DNA of 64,000 nt, from positions 1-64,000 of the forward strand of contig NZ_DATAGQ010000167.1 of the NCBI RefSeq assembly GCF_036263595.1, in the 5' to 3' direction. Every line of letters begins with the position of its first letter. Position 1 is the first letter of the stretch. The position numbers and the translations under genes are program-made. This stretch comes from Geminicoccus sp036263595 (GTDB taxonomy: Bacteria > Pseudomonadota > Alphaproteobacteria > Geminicoccales > Geminicoccaceae). Of the stretch, positions 51,313 through 60,174 are shown one piece after another. The notes beneath the pieces were generated by a model, which was not told where the DNA came from, searched no databases, and worked only from the letters and a program-made list of their open reading frames with translations.

Positions 51313-53355
51313 ATGACGACCGGCCAGGGCTTGAGGATCGCCGTCGATATCGGGGGGACGTTCACCGACATCTGCATCCTGAACGAGACGACCAAGGAAC
51401 TGCGCGTCTTCAAGACCGCATCGACGCCGGACCCGATCGACGGGGTGATGAAGGGCGTGGCGGATGCCCGGATCGACCTGTCCGAGGTGACGCTGTTCTC
51501 GCATGGCACCACGGTCGCCACCAACGCGCTGATCACCCGTCGCCTGCCACCTACCGCCATGGTGTGCACGGCCGGCTTCCGCGACGTGCTGGAGATCCGG
51601 CGGGCCAACAAGGAAGATTTGTGGGACGCGTACAAGGACGTGGCCCCGCCCTATATCCGCCGCCGCGACCGGCTGACCGTGCCGGAGCGCATCGACGCCG
51701 ACGGCAACGTAGTCCTTCCCCTGGACGAGCCGGCTGCCCGCGAGGTCGCCCGGGTCCTGCGCGCCCGGGGCGTGGCCGCTGTCGCCGTCTGCTTCATCAA
51801 TTCCTTCATCAACGGCGCCCATGAGGCGCGCATGAAGGAGATCCTGGAGGAGGAGCTGCCGGGGGTTGCCATCTCGACGTCCTCGGAAGTCCTCCCGGAG
51901 ATCTTCGAGCACGAGCGCTTCTCGACCACCGTCGTCAACGCAATCCTGCGCCCCGTGGCCGGCGACTATATCGGCCGCCTGAGCGACCGCCTGGCCGAGG
52001 GCGGCCTGAAGAGCGACCTCCTCCTGCTCCACTCGGGCGGCGGTGTCATGACCGCCAAGACCGCCAAGGATTTCGCCGGGCGCCTGGCCGGCTCCGGCAT
52101 CGCCGCAGGGGCCATCGCCAGCCGCCACATCGCCATGCTCTGCGGCTACCCGAACTCGATCGGCGTCGACATGGGCGGCACCAGCGCTGACGTGTCGCTC
52201 GTCTGGGACGGTGTCAGCCGTGTCACCAAGGACTGGCACATCCAGTTCGGCTACCCCATCCGCTTCCCTTCGATCGAGGTGCTGACCATCGGGGCCGGCG
52301 GCGGCTCGCTCGCCTGGATCGACAGCGCCGGCGGCCTCCATAACGGTCCGCAGTCGGCCGGCGCCAACCCCGGCCCCTGCTGCTACGGCAACGGCAACAC
52401 CGTGCCGACCAATACCGACGCCAACGTGGCCCTTGGCCGTCTCGGCACCGATCTGGCCGGCGGCGAGATCCACCTCCAGTACGACCTGGCCGCCACCGCG
52501 GTGAAGACGGGCGTGGCCGAGCCTTTGAAGATGCAGCCGAACGAGGCAGCCAAGGCGATCCTGAGCGTCGCCAACGCCAACATGGCCGACGCCGTCCGCC
52601 TGATCTCGATCACCCGCGGCTACGACCCGCGCGACTTCGCGCTGGTGGCCTTCGGCGGTGCCGGTGCGCTCCATGGCGCGGCGCTGGCCAAGGAACTGTC
52701 GATCCCGACCGTGATCGTGCCGCCGAACCCCGGCGTCACCTCCGCTCTCGGCTGCCTCCTGGTCGACATCCGCCACGACCTGGCGCAGAGCTATCTGGCC
52801 CCGGCCGCCAAGGCCGACACCGCCGAGGTCGAGGCGCGCTTTGCCGCCATGGAACAGGAAGCGCGCGAGCGCCTTGGCAAGGACGGCGTGCCGCCCGACG
52901 GCATGAGCCTGACCCGTTCGATCGACATGATGTACCAGGGCCAGTGGCGTTCGCTCAGCGTGCCGGTCCCGGCACCGCTGACCTCCATGGAGGACGCGGT
53001 CGCTGCCTTCCACGAGCTGCACCAGCGCGAGTACAACTTCCGCCGCGACGATGCGCCGGTGGGCCTGTTCCGCCTGAACCTGGTCGCGGTCGGCACCACG
53101 CCCAAGGCCGATCTCGCCGAGCACGACGCGGGCCAGTCCCTGCCGCAGCCGAAGTCCCGCCGTCCCGTCGACTTCGACGAGACCGAGCAACCGGTCGACA
53201 CGCCGGTCTATTGGCGTTCCGACCTGCCGGCCGGTGTGGCCATCGAAGGCCCCGCCATCGTTGACCAGCTCGATTCGACCACGGTGATCCCGCCCGGGGT
53301 CACCGCCACGGTCGACAAGTGGCTGAACCTCATCCTGAAGATCTCGGAGGCCTGA
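51313..53355 (+). CDS. hyuA: Hydantoinase/oxoprolinase family protein, A subunit
   Basis: A 680-residue HyuA-type subunit. The actin-like ATPase N-terminus has LRIAVDIGGTFTDICI; further motifs are FSHGTTVATNALITRR, IGVDMGGTSADVSLV, IGAGGGSLAWID, FGGAGALHGAALA and PGVTSALGCLLVD. With HyuB it makes ATP-dependent enzymes that open hydantoins, N-methylhydantoin or 5-oxoproline, or carboxylate ketones in the acetone carboxylase branch. The ATG at 51313 follows GGAGGG. hyuB begins 2 bases after the stop. Confidence 0.9.
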   Translation: MTTGQGLRIAVDIGGTFTDICILNETTKELRVFKTASTPDPIDGVMKGVADARIDLSEVTLFSHGTTVATNALITRRLPPTAMVCTAGFRDVLEIRRANKEDLWDAYKDVAPPYIRRRDRLTVPERIDADGNVVLPLDEPAAREVARVLRARGVAAVAVCFINSFINGAHEARMKEILEEELPGVAISTSSEVLPEIFEHERFSTTVVNAILRPVAGDYIGRLSDRLAEGGLKSDLLLLHSGGGVMTAKTAKDFAGRLAGSGIAAGAIASRHIAMLCGYPNSIGVDMGGTSADVSLVWDGVSRVTKDWHIQFGYPIRFPSIEVLTIGAGGGSLAWIDSAGGLHNGPQSAGANPGPCCYGNGNTVPTNTDANVALGRLGTDLAGGEIHLQYDLAATAVKTGVAEPLKMQPNEAAKAILSVANANMADAVRLISITRGYDPRDFALVAFGGAGALHGAALAKELSIPTVIVPPNPGVTSALGCLLVDIRHDLAQSYLAPAAKADTAEVEARFAAMEQEARERLGKDGVPPDGMSLTRSIDMMYQGQWRSLSVPVPAPLTSMEDAVAAFHELHQREYNFRRDDAPVGLFRLNLVAVGTTPKADLAEHDAGQSLPQPKSRRPVDFDETEQPVDTPVYWRSDLPAGVAIEGPAIVDQLDSTTVIPPGVTATVDKWLNLILKISEA

Positions 53356-53357
53356 TC

Positions 53358-55319
53358 ATGAGCGAGTTCGGCTCTCTCCATCCCGTGACCTTCGAGGTCC
53401 TCAAGAACGCCTACATCACCGCGGTCGACCAGATGGGCGAGCAGGTGCTGCGCACCTGCTATTCCTTCGTCATCTACAACCGCGACTTCTCCAACGCGCT
53501 GAACGACGTCAACGGCGATTCGATCGCCCAGGGCAACTTCGACATCGCCGTCCATGTCGGCACGCTGCACTACACGGCCAAGGACGCGATCCGGGTCTTC
53601 AAGGACGAGATGAAGCCCGGCGACGTCTACATGGTGAACGACCCCTATGCGGGCGGCACTCATTTCCCGGACGTCCGCATCATCCGGCCGATCTTCGTGG
53701 GCGACGAGGTGATCGCGTTCTCGCAGGCCAACGGCCACTGGTCGGACGTCGGCGGCAGCGTGCCCGGCTCCTTCGACGTGTCCGCAAAGGACATGTTCAA
53801 GGAAGGCATCCGCATCACGCCGGTCCGCATCTACGATGGCGGCCGCTTCTGCCACGACGTCGCCAACCTGATCGCCGCGAACACCCGCGACCCCGCCTCG
53901 ATCATCGGCGACATGCACGCCCAGACCGAGGCCACCAGGGTCGCCGAGCGCGAGATCCTGCGGCTGGTCGACAAGTACGGCAAGGACACCGTGCTGGAGG
54001 GCTTCCGCGAGGTGCAGAACTACGTGGAGCGGGCCACCCGCCAGCGCATCGCGGCGCTGCCCGACGGCACCTGGGAAACGGTCGACTATATCGACCGGGA
54101 TCCTGCCGGCGGCGAGGGCATGATCCCGATCAAGGTCAAGCTTACGATCAAGGGCGACGAGGTCATCTACGACTTCACGGGCTCGCATCCCTGCATCGGC
54201 ACGCTCTACAACTCGGCCTTCGGCACGACCTTCTCGGCGGTCGTGGCCGGCATGAAGACCTTCTTCCCCGACCTGCCGCTGAACTCGGGCTTCTATCGCC
54301 CCATCAAGATCATCGCGCCCGAGGACACCATCGTGAACGCCAAGTGGCCGATCGCGGTCACCGGCTTTTTGATGCCGTTCGAGAAGATCATGAACTCGAT
54401 CTACGAAATGTGGTCCGAGATCATGCCCGAGCGCGCCATCGCCTGCGCCTTCAACCTCGAATACTTGCTGACCGGCGGCCGCGACCGTCGCCATGACGCC
54501 AAGAACATCTTCATGTTCTATGACTGGCTGCCGGGCGGCTGGGGAGGGCGCAACGGCAAGGACGGCTCCAACGTCACCACGGCCTGCTTCGGCACCGGCC
54601 TGATGGCGCAGCCCGTCGAGGGCCAGGAGCGCACCAGCCCGATCCTGTGCCACGAGATGGAGATGCTGACCGACTCCGCCGGCCCGGGCCAGTGGCGCGG
54701 CGGTGTCGGCCTGCGCAAGACCAGCACGATCGGCGAGGCCGACCAAGTCGTCATCTCCTATATCTGCGACCGCGAGCGCGCGATCGTCTGGGGCATCAAT
54801 GGCGGGCTTCCCGGCTACCCGCATGGCCTGGCGCTGCATCGCGGCGGCAAGGAAGCCCCGGAGGAATGGCTCGGCACCATCTTCTCCGACGTGCCGATCC
54901 AGAAAGGTGACCTGTTCACCCGCCCGACCTCCGGTGGCGGCGGCTTCGGCGACCCGCTCACCCGCGATCCCGCCCTGGTGGTGGAGGACGTCGCCGACGA
55001 TCTCGTCTCGATCGAGCGTGCCGCCAAGGATTATGGCGTCGTCATCCGCACGATCGACGAGGACAAGGCCCTCTACGAAGCCGACCTTCCGGCCACCGAG
55101 AAGCTGCGCGCCGAGATCCGCTCGCAGCGCCGCGCCTGGCTGCAGGAGGCCCCGGAAACCGTGGTCCAGCTCTACCGTGACGGCAAGGTGGACCAGCTCG
55201 ACCTGGTCCGCCGCTACGGCGTCATCCTGGACTGGGCCACCGGCGAGTTGATGCCCAACTCGACCGAGCAGTTCCGCGAGATGATGCAGAAGCGCTCGGC
55301 GTCACACTGGGCAGACTGA
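53358..55319 (+). CDS. hyuB: Hydantoinase B/oxoprolinase family protein, B subunit
   Basis: A 653-residue HyuB-type subunit: HPVTFEVLKNAYITAVDQMGE, GDVYMVNDPYAGGTHFPD, FSQANGHWSDVGGSVPGS, YDFTGSHPCIGTLYNSAFG, WRGGVGLRKTSTIGEADQVV, TSGGGGFGDPLTRDP. It is the catalytic partner of HyuA. No third small subunit of the acetone carboxylase type follows, so a hydantoinase/oxoprolinase-like role is favoured. The ATG at 53358 follows GGAGG. A perfect palindrome just after the stop ends the operon. Confidence 0.9.
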   Translation: MSEFGSLHPVTFEVLKNAYITAVDQMGEQVLRTCYSFVIYNRDFSNALNDVNGDSIAQGNFDIAVHVGTLHYTAKDAIRVFKDEMKPGDVYMVNDPYAGGTHFPDVRIIRPIFVGDEVIAFSQANGHWSDVGGSVPGSFDVSAKDMFKEGIRITPVRIYDGGRFCHDVANLIAANTRDPASIIGDMHAQTEATRVAEREILRLVDKYGKDTVLEGFREVQNYVERATRQRIAALPDGTWETVDYIDRDPAGGEGMIPIKVKLTIKGDEVIYDFTGSHPCIGTLYNSAFGTTFSAVVAGMKTFFPDLPLNSGFYRPIKIIAPEDTIVNAKWPIAVTGFLMPFEKIMNSIYEMWSEIMPERAIACAFNLEYLLTGGRDRRHDAKNIFMFYDWLPGGWGGRNGKDGSNVTTACFGTGLMAQPVEGQERTSPILCHEMEMLTDSAGPGQWRGGVGLRKTSTIGEADQVVISYICDRERAIVWGINGGLPGYPHGLALHRGGKEAPEEWLGTIFSDVPIQKGDLFTRPTSGGGGFGDPLTRDPALVVEDVADDLVSIERAAKDYGVVIRTIDEDKALYEADLPATEKLRAEIRSQRRAWLQEAPETVVQLYRDGKVDQLDLVRRYGVILDWATGELMPNSTEQFREMMQKRSASHWAD

Positions 55320-55327
55320 AGCCAATT

Positions 55328-55359
55328 GCCCCTGGAGCGACCGCGGTCGCTCCAGGGGC
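55328..55359. terminator. Perfect 32-base palindrome, bidirectional terminator
   Basis: GCCCCTGGAGCGACCG (55328-55343) is followed at once by its exact reverse complement (55344-55359). The hairpin has 16 pairs and no fixed loop. It lies between convergent genes ending at 55319 (+) and 55394 (-). Confidence 0.75.
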
Positions 55360-55393
55360 CGGCTCTGCTCCAAGGCCAGCGCGGCGCGGCCTG

Positions 55394-55921
55394 TTACGCC
55401 ATGCCCTGTACCGATGCCGCGATGGCGCGCAGGTCGCCGGCGACGTCAGGGTGCCGTGCCGCGAGTTGATCGAGATCGCCGACCTCCACATCGGCCGGCA
55501 CCACGCCCGGCCATTCCGTGCTGGCACCCAGGAACCAGTCACCGCTCCCGACCAGCCTCGCGGTATGGAACGTGCCGCCCGGGATGAGCAGTTGCACCAC
55601 CTGGCCTGAGCGCAGGTCCGGCCCGACGACGATGCGCTCGCTCCGGCCGTCCGCATGGAGCAGGAAGACCTCCAGCGGATCGCCCAGATAGTAGTGGTAG
55701 AGCTGGTCGTTGCGGATCCGGTGCAGTCGAACCGGCGCATGTTGCGTGACCATGAAGTAGAGCGCGGACCCCAGCGGCCGCCCGTCCACGAACGGTGCCG
55801 GCAGGCAACCTGCGCCGATCGCCTGGCCGCTCACGAAGCCGACCCGGACGAAGCCGCAAGTGGCGTTCGGCTCCAGCTTCAGCAGTTCCACGACCTCGTC
55901 GGCGCTCAACATCTCAGGCAT
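55394..55921 (-). CDS. DUF985-type cupin
   Basis: A 175-residue cupin of the DUF985/YML079w group: MPEMLSADEVVELLKLEPN, SALYFMVTQHAPVRLHRIRND, LYHYYLGDPLEVFLL, LIPGGTFHTARLVGSGDW. Its function is not known; structures of the family show a sugar- or metal-like pocket. The ATG at 55919-55921 follows GGGAGGGG; the frame opens at 55966. It lies between hyuB and a secreted protein gene. Confidence 0.82.
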   Translation of the reverse strand: MPEMLSADEVVELLKLEPNATCGFVRVGFVSGQAIGAGCLPAPFVDGRPLGSALYFMVTQHAPVRLHRIRNDQLYHYYLGDPLEVFLLHADGRSERIVVGPDLRSGQVVQLLIPGGTFHTARLVGSGDWFLGASTEWPGVVPADVEVGDLDQLAARHPDVAGDLRAIAASVQGMA

Positions 55922-56385
55922 GGCCGTCCCCTCCCGATGGAGCTTCAGCCTGGACCATCCCGCCAATGCTGCCCAGGCAGATCATCACCAGGGCGATCGG
56001 ACGGCTCCTCGTTCGGCGACGGCGAGGGTGAGCCTGCCATATCTGGTAGCCGCCAAAGGTCAGCATGAGCGGGCGAGCACGGCAAATATGATACCCGTAC
56101 AATCACTCACCCACGGACGCGGGGTGGCCGCCTATAGGACAGGCCAATCATGTGATGTCGATCACATGCCGAAACTAGGCATGTGTTAAAACAAGCCCGC
56201 CAGTTTTTCTAGCATCCATGCGGCGATTACTGGCCGACCGCGCGGATGCGCGGCTACGACTTCGACCTCCGAGCGGAAGGCTTGTCCAACGCTGCCGGCG
56301 ACGGCACGACCTATGATGCTGGATCCGTGAAGAACAGTCCGCACCGCACCTTCCGCAAGGTTCCTGAACCTGAAGGGAGACCCAT
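55922..56385. other. Intergenic region with a CRP-type palindrome
   Basis: About 460 bases between two divergent genes. Apart from the palindrome at 56149-56168, I see no gene or repeat. The region is less GC-rich than the coding sequence around it and probably holds both promoters. Confidence 0.5.
56149..56168. promoter_or_regulatory. CRP-like palindrome
   Basis: CATGTGAT, GTCG, ATCACATG: perfect 8-base arms. The core is TGTGA, six bases, TCACA, identical to the CRP half-site consensus. It lies about 220 bases before the secreted-protein start and about 230 before the DUF985 start. A CRP- or FNR-superfamily regulator is likely. Confidence 0.55.
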
Positions 56386-56922
56386 ATGCTGCGTACAAAA
56401 CTTGCCTTGGTCGCTGCAGCGATCTGCGCCGTTGTGACCATGGCGGCCGCTGCGCCCGCCAAGGCGGAAACGATCGCCATCTCCGCCATGGGCTTCGTCA
56501 CGCACTGCCCCTGTCCGACCACCAACGGCTATCAGGAAGAGGAGCAGAACGGCACGCTCAAGACGATCCAGCCCAGCTCCCGCTTCTTCGCGCCCGTCTC
56601 GTTCCCGAGCGGCGTGAAAGTGTGCAGGCTGAGCCTCGTCTATCGCGACTTCAACGGGAGCGACGCCATCCGGGCCCGGCTGGTGCGGAAGACCTATGCG
56701 ACCGGCAGCAATGCCTTCGCTTCCCCGGTGATCATGGCCACGGCCACGAGTGCATCGGGCGCCATCGATACGGTACGGACCGCCTCGACCACGAGCATCA
56801 GCCAGGCGACCATCAGCAACACCAACTCGTTCTATTACGTGCTGGTGGAATCGGTGACCTTCAACCTGGATTTCCTGGGCGTGAAGATCGACACGAAGCC
56901 CAGCTCACAGTCCTGTAGCTAG
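56386..56922 (+). CDS. Secreted protein of unknown function
   Basis: A 178-residue exported protein. A typical signal peptide (MLRTKLALVAAAICAVVTMA..APAKAE) is cleaved after AKA. The mature part has GFVTHCPCPTTNGYQ, FFAPVSFPSGVKVCRLSLVY, VRKTYATGSNAFASPVIMAT, TASTTSISQATISNTNSFYYV and a C-terminal Cys. It is rich in Ser and Thr with predicted beta structure, and four Cys could form two disulfides. I recognise no named family. The ATG follows AAGGGAG. A CRP-type palindrome lies in its upstream region. Confidence 0.78.
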   Translation: MLRTKLALVAAAICAVVTMAAAAPAKAETIAISAMGFVTHCPCPTTNGYQEEEQNGTLKTIQPSSRFFAPVSFPSGVKVCRLSLVYRDFNGSDAIRARLVRKTYATGSNAFASPVIMATATSASGAIDTVRTASTTSISQATISNTNSFYYVLVESVTFNLDFLGVKIDTKPSSQSCS

Positions 56923-56985
56923 AGCGACGCCACCTCGGACGTCGCCGTATCTCCGGGAGGACCATGCCGACCGGTGCTCAGCCAA

Positions 56986-57020
56986 GCCAGGCCAGTCCAC
57001 GCCCTGTGGACTGGCCTGGC
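56986..57020. terminator. Perfect 15-bp hairpin between convergent genes
   Basis: GCCAGGCCAGTCCAC (56986-57000), loop GCCCT, GTGGACTGGCCTGGC (57006-57020). Lies between genes ending at 56922 (+) and 57058 (-); likely bidirectional terminator. Confidence 0.7.
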
Positions 57021-57057
57021 GAGCGCTGAACCACAAGCCTGGAATGCCGTCCGTTGG

Positions 57058-57450
57058 TCAGACCGCCACCGGATAGTCCGCCATCTCCGGCAGCATCGCC
57101 TCGATCACGAAGTCCACGAACGCGGTCGGCGCATCCAGGTAGAACTCCTTGGGCGAGAAGCTGCCGACGCTGGCCTCGATCCCGTGTGCCCCGAGCCAGG
57201 CCGCGAGATCCTCCAGCGCTGCCTTCGGCGTGTCGCTCAGGAAGGCTACCTGCGACAGCCTGCGGTCCTCGGCACGCGCCGTGGAATCGCTCCGGCAGAA
57301 CTGCAGGTCGATATTGAAGCCCGGCTGGCGCAGCCAGATCGCCCGCTCGGTCCGGCGCAACTCGACGAAGCCGAGCTTGTCCTTGAACATCGTGACGATC
57401 GTCTCGAAGAACTGCATGTCCACGCGGTTGGCGACATGGTTCAACTGCAT
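57058..57450 (-). CDS. VOC-family (glyoxalase-like) protein
   Basis: A 130-residue protein of the vicinal oxygen chelate fold: MQLNHVANRVD at the start (first metal His), KDKLGFVELRRTERAIWL, FNIDLQFCRS, LSQVAFLSDTP, LAAWLGAHGIEASVG, and a C-terminal FYLDAPTAFVDFVIE. It is the last gene of the ABC importer operon, 5 bases after livM, so it may be an isomerase, epimerase or lyase acting on the imported compound. Confidence 0.78.
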   Translation of the reverse strand: MQLNHVANRVDMQFFETIVTMFKDKLGFVELRRTERAIWLRQPGFNIDLQFCRSDSTARAEDRRLSQVAFLSDTPKAALEDLAAWLGAHGIEASVGSFSPKEFYLDAPTAFVDFVIEAMLPEMADYPVAV

Positions 57451-57455
57451 GGCGG

Positions 57456-58520
57456 TCAGCTCCCGGCCGGTAGTTCGCGAGCGGTCAGGGCGGCGGGGAC
57501 AGGCCTGCCCTTGGACCGCGGCAGCTTCAGTTCCTTCGACCTTGTCAGTCCCTGCGGCATGAAGATCAGGATCAGCGCCATGCCGACGCCGAGTGCGATC
57601 TCCTGCGAGCCCTCGGGCAGGCCAAAGACGGATTCACCGACGGTCACGCCGGCTTCCAGGTAGCGGAAGAACTCGACGAACACCGTAACGGCGAACACGC
57701 CGACGACCGCGCCGGTGATGCTGCCCATGCCGCCGATGATCAGCATCGCCAGCGTCACGAAGGTGAGCTGCAGATAGAACATGTCGACGGTGACCACGCC
57801 CAGGAACTGCGCATAGAGCGTGCCGCCCAGGCCTACCACGAAGGCGGACAGGACGAAGGCGGCAAGGCGCACCCGCACGATGCTCACGCCGGACGCGCGC
57901 GCGGCCACCGGGTCGTCGCGGGTCGCGCGCAGCATCAGGCCCATGCGCGAGTTCTTGAACCAGAAGGCCAGCACGATCGCGATCAGGGCGAAGGCCAGGC
58001 CGATCCATGGGTCGACCACGGTCGGGATGCCGATGATCGAGGAGACGCCGGCCGTCACCGTGTCCCAGTTCGAGTAGACGTTGTTGACGATCGCCAGGAA
58101 GGCGAAGGTCGCAATCGAGGCGGCGATGCCGGACAGGCGCAGGATGACGGCGCCGAACACCAGCGCCACGGCGGCCGCCAGCACCGCACCCCCGCCGACT
58201 GCGGCCAGGAACGGGTACTGGTTCTCCTGCAGGAACATCGGCAGGCCCGTCAGCATCAGCTGCTTCCACATGGGATTGCAGGTGGCCCAGGCGGCTGCAT
58301 AGGCGGCGATGCACATGAAGCCGATATGGCCGAACGAGACCACGCCTGAGTTCCCGATGAAGATCGAGATGCCGACCACGACTGTCAGGCGGATCAGGGC
58401 CTCGGTCACGGTCAGCTGGGCCTCGTCCCCGCCGACCAGGGTGACGAGCGCGGCCACCGCGGCCACCACGGCCAGCAGCAGGAGGAGGGGCAGGATGCGG
58501 CGGATGGGCGTCTCGGTCAT
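57456..58520 (-). CDS. livM: Branched-chain-type ABC transporter permease (LivM)
   Basis: A 354-residue inner-membrane protein with about ten hydrophobic segments and the LivM signature (SFGHIGFMCIAAYAAAW, IVRVRLAAFVLSAFVVGLGG, LAMLIIGGMGSITGAVVG). It forms the translocation channel with LivH. The start overlaps livH by four bases. The C-terminus ends in a short polar tail. Confidence 0.9.
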   Translation of the reverse strand: MTETPIRRILPLLLLLAVVAAVAALVTLVGGDEAQLTVTEALIRLTVVVGISIFIGNSGVVSFGHIGFMCIAAYAAAWATCNPMWKQLMLTGLPMFLQENQYPFLAAVGGGAVLAAAVALVFGAVILRLSGIAASIATFAFLAIVNNVYSNWDTVTAGVSSIIGIPTVVDPWIGLAFALIAIVLAFWFKNSRMGLMLRATRDDPVAARASGVSIVRVRLAAFVLSAFVVGLGGTLYAQFLGVVTVDMFYLQLTFVTLAMLIIGGMGSITGAVVGVFAVTVFVEFFRYLEAGVTVGESVFGLPEGSQEIALGVGMALILIFMPQGLTRSKELKLPRSKGRPVPAALTARELPAGS

Positions 58521-59434
58521 ACCCGCTCCACGAGGGCTTTGGTGGGGATGAGGCCGCTCGGGCGGACGAGCAGCATCAGGATCACGATCCCGAACACGAA
58601 GGAGTCCCGGAACGGCCGGAGCTCGTCCGGAAGGTAGGCCTGGAGGAACACGGACGCGAACGCGACCGCGAACCCGCCCGTGGCCGCCCCGACCAGGCTG
58701 CCCATGCCGCCGACCACCGTCGCGATGAACGCGAACAGCATGAGCGGCACGCCCATGGTCTGGCTGAGCGTGCCGACCTGGGACAGGAGCAGGAGGGAGG
58801 CCACCGCGGCCAGCACGCCCGAGAGCGCGAAGGCCAGACCAATCACGAGGTTGCCGCGCACGCCGAGATAGCGCGCCATCCGGAAGTCCTCGGCAGCCGC
58901 GCGCATCTGGATGCCGAGCGAGGTCCGCTTGAGCAGGAGCGTCAGCCCGCCCATCAGGACCAGCGTCGCCAGGATCGTCACGATCTGCAGGAGCGGGATC
59001 CGCACCTCGCCCATCTGCAGCTGGTAGTTCAGGTTCGACCAGAGATCGACGCTCTTGGGCCTGGAGCCGTAGAACATCAGGATGACGTTCTGGATCACGA
59101 AGCTCACTGCGAAGGACGCGATCATGAGCGTCGACGGGTCGGCCCGGCGCACGTGGCGGAACACGAGGAAGTCCGAGGCCAGCGCCGCCACGACGACGAC
59201 CACTGCCACGGCGGCGATCACCAGGAACCAGGGCCAGTTGCCGATGAACAGCGTTGCCACCGCTTCGGTGGAGGGGATGATCAGCGCGTAGGCGCCAAGC
59301 GTGATCAGGTCGCCATAGGCGAAGTTGATCAGCCGCAGGATGCCGAACAGGAGGCCGATGCCGAGGGCTGCCAGCGCGTAGAGGCTGCCGAGCGACAAGG
59401 CGTCGATGAAGGTCTGGGCAAAATTGATCATCAC
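58517..59434 (-). CDS. livH: Branched-chain-type ABC transporter permease (LivH)
   Basis: A 305-residue inner-membrane protein with about eight hydrophobic segments: FIDALSLGSLYALAALGIGL, INFAYGDLITLGAYAL, LGVRGNLVIGLAFALSGVLA, ATVVGGMGSLVGAATGGF. It is the partner of LivM. Its start overlaps the livF stop by four bases. Confidence 0.9.
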   Translation of the reverse strand: MMINFAQTFIDALSLGSLYALAALGIGLLFGILRLINFAYGDLITLGAYALIIPSTEAVATLFIGNWPWFLVIAAVAVVVVVAALASDFLVFRHVRRADPSTLMIASFAVSFVIQNVILMFYGSRPKSVDLWSNLNYQLQMGEVRIPLLQIVTILATLVLMGGLTLLLKRTSLGIQMRAAAEDFRMARYLGVRGNLVIGLAFALSGVLAAVASLLLLSQVGTLSQTMGVPLMLFAFIATVVGGMGSLVGAATGGFAVAFASVFLQAYLPDELRPFRDSFVFGIVILMLLVRPSGLIPTKALVERV

Positions 59435-60174
59435 ATGGCCTCGCTCAGGGCCGGTGCCGGATGGTCGTCGAAACCGAAATAGGCGCGCGTGATCGCTTCG
59501 CCGTCCTGCAGCTCGCCCGTGGGGCCTTCCAGCTGGATCCGGCCGTTGCGCAGGACGTAGATGCGGTCGCTGAACTTGAGCATCCGGTCGGAGCTCTGCT
59601 CGTTGATGAGCATGGTGAGTCCGCGTTCGCGCCGAAGTCCCAGGAGCGCGTCGTACACCGTGTCGACGATCTTCGGCGCCAGGCCCAAAGACGGCTCGTC
59701 GACCATCACCAGCCTTGGCCGCGTCATCAGCGCCCGCGCGATCACCAGCATCTGCTGCTCGCCGCCAGACAGTCGGCCGGCCGGCTGGCGCCAGCGCTCC
59801 TTTAGCCGCGGAAAGTAGCCGAGAAGCAGCTCGCTATCCTTGGATACGTGCCGCCGGTCGCCCATGGCATAGGTACCGATCAGCAGGTTCTCCTCCACGG
59901 TCAGCGTGCCGAACACGTGGCGGCCTTCGGGCACCATCGAGATGCCGAGCCGCGCGATGTTCTCGGGGGCCACGCCGACAAGGTCCTTGCCGTCGAAGGT
60001 GATGCGCCCGCGCCTGGGGGGCACGCCCCCGGCGACGGCCGCCATCAGGGTCGACTTGCCGGCTCCGTTGGGGCCGACCACGCAGACCGCCTCGCTCTCC
60101 CGGACGTTCAGCGAGACGCCGGCCAATGCGGTGGTGCCGCCGTAGGAGACGGCCAGGTCCTGGATCTCCAGCAT
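59431..60174 (-). CDS. livF: Branched-chain-type ABC transporter ATP-binding protein (LivF)
   Basis: A 247-residue ABC ATPase. It has Walker A GPNGAGKST, the LivF-type GISMVPEGRHVFGTLTVEEN, the signature RLSGGEQQML and Walker B LVMVDEPSLGLAP. The ATG at 60172-60174 overlaps the livG stop; upstream residues of the longer open frame do not match the family. It works as a dimer with LivG. Confidence 0.92.
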   Translation of the reverse strand: MLEIQDLAVSYGGTTALAGVSLNVRESEAVCVVGPNGAGKSTLMAAVAGGVPPRRGRITFDGKDLVGVAPENIARLGISMVPEGRHVFGTLTVEENLLIGTYAMGDRRHVSKDSELLLGYFPRLKERWRQPAGRLSGGEQQMLVIARALMTRPRLVMVDEPSLGLAPKIVDTVYDALLGLRRERGLTMLINEQSSDRMLKFSDRIYVLRNGRIQLEGPTGELQDGEAITRAYFGFDDHPAPALSEAM

